Assembly (NCBI GenBank): GCA_013122435.1
Contig: WYDT01000028.1
Span: 1 to 64,000, forward strand
Direction: 5' to 3'
Source of the DNA: Chloroflexi bacterium AL-N1
Lineage (GTDB): Bacteria; Chloroflexota; Chloroflexia; Chloroflexales; Roseiflexaceae
DNA length: 64,000 nucleotides
The notes beneath the pieces were generated by a model. That model ran no database searches and had not been told where the DNA came from. It saw only the letters and a program-made list of their open reading frames with translations. Shown piece after piece: positions 59,164 through 64,000 of this stretch (the first letter of the stretch is position 1; each line of letters begins with the position of its first letter). A program made the translations under genes and the position numbers.

Positions 59164-60414
59164 ATGTTCAAAGAACAAATCGCCATGGCACTCGATAGCT
59201 TACGTGCCAACAAATTTCGCTCACTGCTCACGATGCTTGGTATCATTATCGGTACGGGAACATTGGTCGCGGTCTTGTCGCTGGGGAATGCTGTCCAGAG
59301 TTCGGTGTTTGAGCAGTTCGTTGATCTGGGCACGCGGCGTATTGCGGTGCAACCGGGTGATCCTAATGCACTTGGTGCGCGTGACGTTCCTGGCTATGGC
59401 TTGCTCTCGATACACGACTACCGTGCCTTGGAAGGTATGGCGGCAGAGCATCCCGATCTCTTTCGTGCGATCACACCAGAGGTCATCCAGCCGTTAGATG
59501 TGCGTTTTGCAACAACGTCTGTTGGTGCATCGGTGGTAGGTATCAATGAAACCTATAGTGACATTCAGACCGTGCCATTGGCCCACGGGCGTTTCCTGAC
59601 GCCGTCTGACGAAGCAGATCGGGCACGGGTTGCGGTGATTGGTGGTATCGTCGCTGCCGATCTGTTTGGCGATGATCCGGCAGCCCAGGAAGCGGCGATT
59701 GGCCAGTTTATCGAAATCAATGGTCAGCCCCTGGAGATTGTGGGGATACTGGAAGAGCTTGGTGGGCCATTCTCCTCCGACACGCGGGTGCTTGTTCCAG
59801 TGAGTACGCTCAGATTGCGCGTTGTCAGTGGTCTCGATCTGCCTGGACGTGGTCTGCAGATGAATAGCATTCTGCTTGGGCTTTCCAGTGAGCAGAATGT
59901 CGCTCAGGCCGAGACCCTGATCCGTGATACACTGCGGACAAACCGTGAGGTACCTGAAGGTGCCATCGACGATTTCGAGCTGGCGCTTCCTACCCAGGCG
60001 CTCGATGTATTGAGCGGTATCAATGGTGCGATTACGGGTTTTGTCGCACTGGTGGCTGGCATCAGTCTCGTGGTTGGTGGCATTGGCATTATGAACATTA
60101 TGCTGGTTGCCGTGACCGAGCGTACCCGTGAGATTGGCGTGCGGAAAGCACTCGGTGCAACTGACGGTGATATTCTGGGACAGTTTGTGCTCGAAGCGCT
60201 GGCGGTCAGCCTGCTTGGTGGCCTGATCGGTGTCAGTGTTGCCATTGGTCTGGTGGTACTGGTTGGGACTGCTACCGGACTGGGTGCACCAATCGCGTGG
60301 GGGGCAGTAGGGGTTGCCCTTGTATTTGCCTCGGTTATTGGTCTTGGTTTTGGTGTGTACCCCGCCCGACGAGCGGCGTTGTTGTTGCCCGTGGAAGCGT
60401 TGCGGTATGAGTAG
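59164..60414 (+). CDS. MacB/FtsX-type ABC transporter permease
   Basis: The 416-residue permease has four membrane segments: one after ALDSLRANKFRSLLTMLGIIIG and three at the C-terminus (GIGIMNIMLVAVTERTREIGVRKALGA). A periplasmic MacB-like domain lies between, at about residues 50-290. It should pair with the ATPase at 57535 and the fusion protein at 55653 as a MacAB-like system for export of peptides, lipids or drugs. It is the last gene of the operon and is followed by a hairpin at 60493. Confidence 0.95.
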   Translation: MFKEQIAMALDSLRANKFRSLLTMLGIIIGTGTLVAVLSLGNAVQSSVFEQFVDLGTRRIAVQPGDPNALGARDVPGYGLLSIHDYRALEGMAAEHPDLFRAITPEVIQPLDVRFATTSVGASVVGINETYSDIQTVPLAHGRFLTPSDEADRARVAVIGGIVAADLFGDDPAAQEAAIGQFIEINGQPLEIVGILEELGGPFSSDTRVLVPVSTLRLRVVSGLDLPGRGLQMNSILLGLSSEQNVAQAETLIRDTLRTNREVPEGAIDDFELALPTQALDVLSGINGAITGFVALVAGISLVVGGIGIMNIMLVAVTERTREIGVRKALGATDGDILGQFVLEALAVSLLGGLIGVSVAIGLVVLVGTATGLGAPIAWGAVGVALVFASVIGLGFGVYPARRAALLLPVEALRYE

Positions 60415-60492
60415 CGATTGGGAGAGGCTAGTTGCTCTGTCAATGTTTGAGTCGATATTGTACGTTTGGGGCGGCCCTCTGTTAAAAGGGTT

Positions 60493-60514
60493 GGGCGGCC
60501 CCCTGTGGCCGCCC
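60493..60514 (+). terminator. Hairpin after the efflux operon
   Basis: GGGCGGCC (60493-60500) pairs with GGCCGCCC (60507-60514) around a six-base loop. No T-tract follows, so the activity as a terminator is uncertain. Confidence 0.55.
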
Positions 60515-60529
60515 TGATTAATTGGTAGT

Positions 60530-60550
60530 CGCCGGGGCAAGCCCGACACC
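60530..60550. repeat. GC-rich palindromic intergenic repeat, copy 1
   Basis: CCGGGGCAAGCCCG with CACC after it lies just downstream of the solute-binding gene. A second copy is at 63271-63292 at the same place relative to the paralogous gene. Confidence 0.75.
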
Positions 60551-60562
60551 TTCAATTCGTTG

Positions 60563-61447
60563 TTACTCGCTTTCGTCGATCTGCCACCTTCCTGCATAAT
60601 CAGGATCGGCTTGTTGGGCGCATTCCCCCGGTTCCCCGTCGTTCTGCACACAGTTCCAGTACTGTGCGGTCACGGTCTGGGCCTCGGCTAACTCTTGCTC
60701 CAGATTGCCGCCTTGCAAGGCGGCATCCAGGGCTTGATACAACCAGTAGGGTTCCTGTGCCCGTGGGCGTGGGGTTTGCCACCAGCCGGGCATCGCCTGG
60801 GACGCCTGCCAGTGGCTGTGGTACGCTTCGGCGGTGCTGATAAGCCACGCTGGGGATTGAGACTGAAATGCAGGGCTGTCCACTATGGACTGGCGGGCGG
60901 GTATCCCTGGTGGCACTACCGTGTCTACTCCACTCAGATAGCTGATCCACTCCCAGCAACCATCGGCATACTCGGTCTCAGCGGAGATATGCAGCCCACG
61001 GATGCGGACGGGTTGTCCCCCATCACCCAAATTAAATGGTAGCGGCTGCACATCAATGGTCTCTTCCAGACCGAGAAAGCTGGCACGCTGCTCGATATCT
61101 GCTACGGTATCCAGCCACATCGCGAGGCGCTCTTGCTCCAGCAATGAATCAGTGCGGTCAAGGATGTTGATGGCCGACCCATATAGTTGCTCATAGGGGG
61201 AACTCTCGGCGAGCAAGGTCACCACCTGATCGAGCACGTTGACGAGCGCAGGGTCGGTGAACTGGGGTTGGCCGCTGGCCGGGTCAAACACGGGCTGACG
61301 TGCCTGCTGGAACAGGAGTTCCTGTCCTTCGATAAACCTGGTTGAACTGAAGCCAAAGCCATAGATGCGTTCGGTATCGCTACCTTGTGAGAACTGTGCG
61401 GCAGCCTGCTGGAGATCGGTCATGGTCCAGTCCGGTCTGGGGGCCAC
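60563..61447 (-). pseudogene. Tandem solute-binding protein, C-terminal piece
   Basis: This is the end of one long gene whose main part is 61420-63189. It reads PDWTMTDLQQAAAQFSQGSD and then family-1-type solute-binding sequence to QADPDYAGRWQIDESE. The upstream frame reaches TALVGAPSWP and then slips at a run of five G/C pairs (61439-61443); removing one base gives a continuous reading. If the indel is real, this piece is not translated as part of the exported protein. Confidence 0.75.
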
Positions 61448-63189
61448 GACGGGGCACCTACCAATGCTGTATTCGCCACCAGCACAGGGGCGTCAGCGGT
61501 ATAGGGCAAGCCCAGCAAGCGCCCGTCCTGTGTGAGCAGGTCGAGCAGCAGGGGCGGGAAGGCATCCGGGGGCAGTTGGGTATCAGCATCAAGGAAGGGG
61601 CGGACATCGAGCAAGGCCGTGAGGTCCTGTGGTGGTCGAAACAGGTTGGTGGCAAAGCAATCGCTGGTCTGAGCGAGTTCCGCCAGTTCGAGCTGTTCGG
61701 CCTCGGTCCCGACGATGGTGACAGCAAGGCCAGGCCGTTCCTGACTGAAGGTCTGGGCTACCTGTTCCAGGGCGGTGCGATTGTGTTCCTCACTCCCCAT
61801 AAAGCGCAGGACGGTTTCACCTTCTTCAGCCACAGTCTCTGGTATCGGGGTGGCGACGATGATGGGTGGACCGGGGGTAGGGGTTGGTTGTTGTAAGAAC
61901 TCTTCCCAACTGCGCTGGGTTTCGGTGTAGGCAGGCCCCACTGCCAGTGCAGGTTCAACATCATTCTGGATGACATCACGAATGGCACTGTCTATCCATC
62001 CGGCTGGGATTATACGATTTACTGGTGGTTGGTTTAGGGCTTGCTCGACAGCTGTCGCAACGGCGGGGTCAAGTTGTTCAAGCACCTGTTCTTGCTCGAG
62101 CACCGAGCGACGGGTAGGGAGGAATGATCCGGTTTGGCTTTGGGGAGCCTGGCGACTTAGGAAGCTCAGCCAGCGCCAAGCGGCTTCGGGATGTGATGTT
62201 CCACTGCTCATCACATAGCCACCATTCGATACGCCAGAAATTACCATAGGATGTGGTATTTGTGGAAAAGCGACTACATCGGTAGCAAAGGGCCATGGCC
62301 GATCAGGAATGCTATAACGCAAGGGCCAGATAGCCACTTGTTGGTCTTCGACTAGTCTTTGCACATTGATGATCTCATCTGGGTTAAATTGGCCCATAAA
62401 CAGACCTCCCGACTCTATCAACCGTGTCACATTCTCAACTACAGTTACTGCCGCCGGATCATCGGGTAACATCAACTCATTTGCTGACTGAGGATCATCA
62501 CGTTGATGGTCCATCGCAACGCCAGCCTCGGCCAGTTCTCCCCGTAGTGCCAGGTCAAAGGAATCTTGAAAAGTAATGATACCATAAGTAGTAATGGTAT
62601 CACCATCACGCTCGGCCAATTGTTCAAGTGCCCGGCGTAGGTCAGGCCAGGTCCAATCTGACTGTGGTTCTGCCACGCCACGTTCTTGGAAGAGCTCCTG
62701 ATTATACTCATAGACCGTTACTTGGGTGCTTTGAGGGAGGCGCCGAATAGTCCCGGTCTCCGGCAACATACCTGGCCAGAAATCATCAGGCTCAAACGCG
62801 GGGTCAGCTTCGATAAAGGGCCGCAGATCTTGTTCAGCCTCCTCCGAGAAGCCATTGCCAATATAGGTATCGGCAAGACCGGCTAGTGTGCGGGCAATTT
62901 CATCGCTCGTTCCAGCGAGGTCTTCAAGCAAGGGCCGCATTGGTTCAGTGGTATCTACCAGTTGCACCTGAATAGTAGGTTGTTCGCGATTGAAAGCTTC
63001 GACTATTGGTACATAGGTTGGGATTGCATTCCCCGGTACGCCAAAGGTAATCACGACTGGACCATCTGTCGGTTCGGTCGTGGGCGCATCTGCGGGACCA
63101 GGGTTGGGTGGTGGTACAGATGCTTCGGGGACACATCCAGTCAATACAATCAACAGGATTATCAGGCATAGGGATATGTTTCGGGGCAT
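61420..63189 (-). pseudogene. Tandem solute-binding lipoprotein, main piece
   Basis: ATG at 63189 (AGGAG seven bases upstream) begins a lipoprotein signal (LIILLIVLTGC). The first module is a complete family-1 solute-binding protein (VITFGVPGNAIPTYVPIVEAFN, then DWTWPDLRRALEQLA and SRQAPQSQTGSFLPTRRSV). A Pro/Thr linker (PTPTPGPP) leads to a second module of the same kind (VLRFMGSEEHNRTALEQVAQTF) that is completed by the C-terminal piece at 60563. The intact protein would be about 875 residues, twice the usual size. No permease genes are next to it. Confidence 0.78.
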
Positions 63190-63270
63190 GAAAGTTCTCC
63201 TACGTTTAGTTCTCTCGTTACTACAATTATGCACACAGTAAACACTATATCATATCTATTCCTTCAAACG

Positions 63271-63292
63271 GCACCGGGGCAAGCCCGGCACC
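63271..63292. repeat. GC-rich palindromic intergenic repeat, copy 2
   Basis: CACCGGGGCAAGCCCGG with CACC after it lies downstream of the second solute-binding gene and matches the copy at 60530-60550. Confidence 0.75.
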
Positions 63293-63304
63293 TGCACTTA
63301 CTTG

Positions 63305-64000
63305 TTATTCGCTTTCGTCGATCTGCCACCGTCCTTCATAATCAGGATCAGCCTGTTGGTCGCATTCGCCCGGTTCTCCCTCGTTCTGCACACAGTCCTA
63401 ATACTGTGCGGTTACGGTCTGGGCCTCGGCTAACTCCTGCTCCAGATTGCCTCCCTGTAACGAGGCATCGAGGGCTTGGAGTAACCAGTAGTCATCCCAT
63501 GTCATGTCTTGCGACAACACTGGTGTTCCCGATGCCGTTTGGTTCCACGCATCACGATAGACCTGATACACGTTCTGTGATTCGGTTCCGACCTGTTGTA
63601 CGAATACTTCCGACTCTGCCACCGAAACCCGTGCCGGATACCCAACACCACGCCCGTCAGGTTGTGTGCTCAGGTGCATTAGCCACTGCCAACAGGCTGT
63701 TGCATGAGGGGTATCTGCTGCAATGTACAAACCCAGTGTCACTCGTGTAAGTGCAGTACGGGTTGCAGCACCTCCTGGCAGTGGTGCCGATGCAGCATCA
63801 TCAATCGCTTCGACTACACCGAAGCGAGTAGTTGAGTCGTGCCACATAGCTATTGGCCCATCTGCTATCAATGCTACGGCAGAATCACTTGGCATATCTG
63901 ACGAATATCCTGGGAGGCGTTGGTGAGGCGATGATTTACGCAACAATGTTATATAGTCCTGCAATGACTGCACTACTGCTGGATCGGTAAACTGAGGGTT
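63305..64000 (-). pseudogene. Second solute-binding protein, partial, interrupted by TAG
   Basis: The gene runs off the window; its C-terminal 231 codons are visible. It is a paralogue of the gene at 60563-63189: WLLQALDASLQGGNLEQELA is nearly the same as the matching stretch there. At 63398-63400 a TAG takes the place of Trp (TAQY-stop-DCVQN against TAQYWNCVQN). The frame then continues with GEPGECDQQADPDYEGRWQI to a TAA at 63305. TGG to TAG is a single change. If real, the last 31 residues, with two conserved Cys, are lost. Confidence 0.82.

Noticed and set aside
28393..63400. TAG reassigned as a sense codon
   Set aside because: TAG is the natural stop of dnaN, coaE and murJ, where the proteins end at the expected place, so general reassignment is excluded.

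Overview
The window looks like chromosomal DNA of a free-living bacterium of about half GC, most likely a member of the Chloroflexota (Chloroflexia). I infer this from the mix of gene types: a DUF4058 gene, lipoproteins with clear lipoboxes, a serine peptidase ending in a proline-rich linker plus LPLVGR, and palindromic GC-rich intergenic repeats. The assignment is an inference without a marker-gene comparison. No rRNA, tRNA or CRISPR array was recognised.

Layout. 1-2033: an AT-richer island on the + strand with ten CATCA repeats abutting a ribosome site, a MauE/DoxX-like redox membrane protein, a Tat-exported precursor whose last 70 residues hold 12 cysteines in a halocin C8-like arrangement, and a small three-helix membrane protein. 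2083-8114 (-): an operon of two ABC ATPases, ABC-2-type membrane proteins and an ECF sigma factor, with two frameshifts. 8186-10660: a DUF4058 gene flanked by a 14-16 bp palindrome, a decayed IS4-type transposase and a 101-bp unit in three tandem copies that triplicates the 3' end of dnaN. 10624-17080: housekeeping genes dnaN, glyA, proC, an amidohydrolase fused to a CYTH-like domain, and coaE. 17379-19158: three tandem lipoprotein paralogues, one decayed. 19313-28238: a 2Fe-2S thioredoxin-like ferredoxin, DUF711, SMP-30, valS, an LCP-family protein, murJ and RidA. 28240-36600: mostly accessory genes, several interrupted. 36604-46296: LysR/EamA, MATE, ketopantoate reductase, an oxalate-CoA-ligase-like enzyme, an Ldh-family oxidoreductase, a broken V4R protein, DUF1697 and GNAT. 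46555-47727: an orphan Card1-like CARF nuclease in AT-rich DNA. 47869-54758: membrane, TPR, PspC, response-regulator, GAP and MerR genes. 54888-60414: a TetR-controlled MacAB-like efflux operon that contains a tryptophan-rich (TspO-like) membrane protein. 60563-64000: two solute-binding protein loci, both interrupted.

Two themes run through the window. First, two paralogous TetR genes 25 kb apart each sit under a near-consensus promoter with an operator-like site just downstream of the -10. That site is repeated before the next gene, and each module includes a TspO-type protein. Second, about a dozen accessory genes carry single interruptions (1-nt indels, a 5-bp duplication, in-frame TAG or TGA), while the housekeeping genes read clean. 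That points to real gene decay more than to random sequence error, although read-level confirmation is missing. The best candidate for a little-described system is the island at 1-2033: a bacterial halocin C8-like peptide with a redox membrane partner and a possible repeat-based expression switch.
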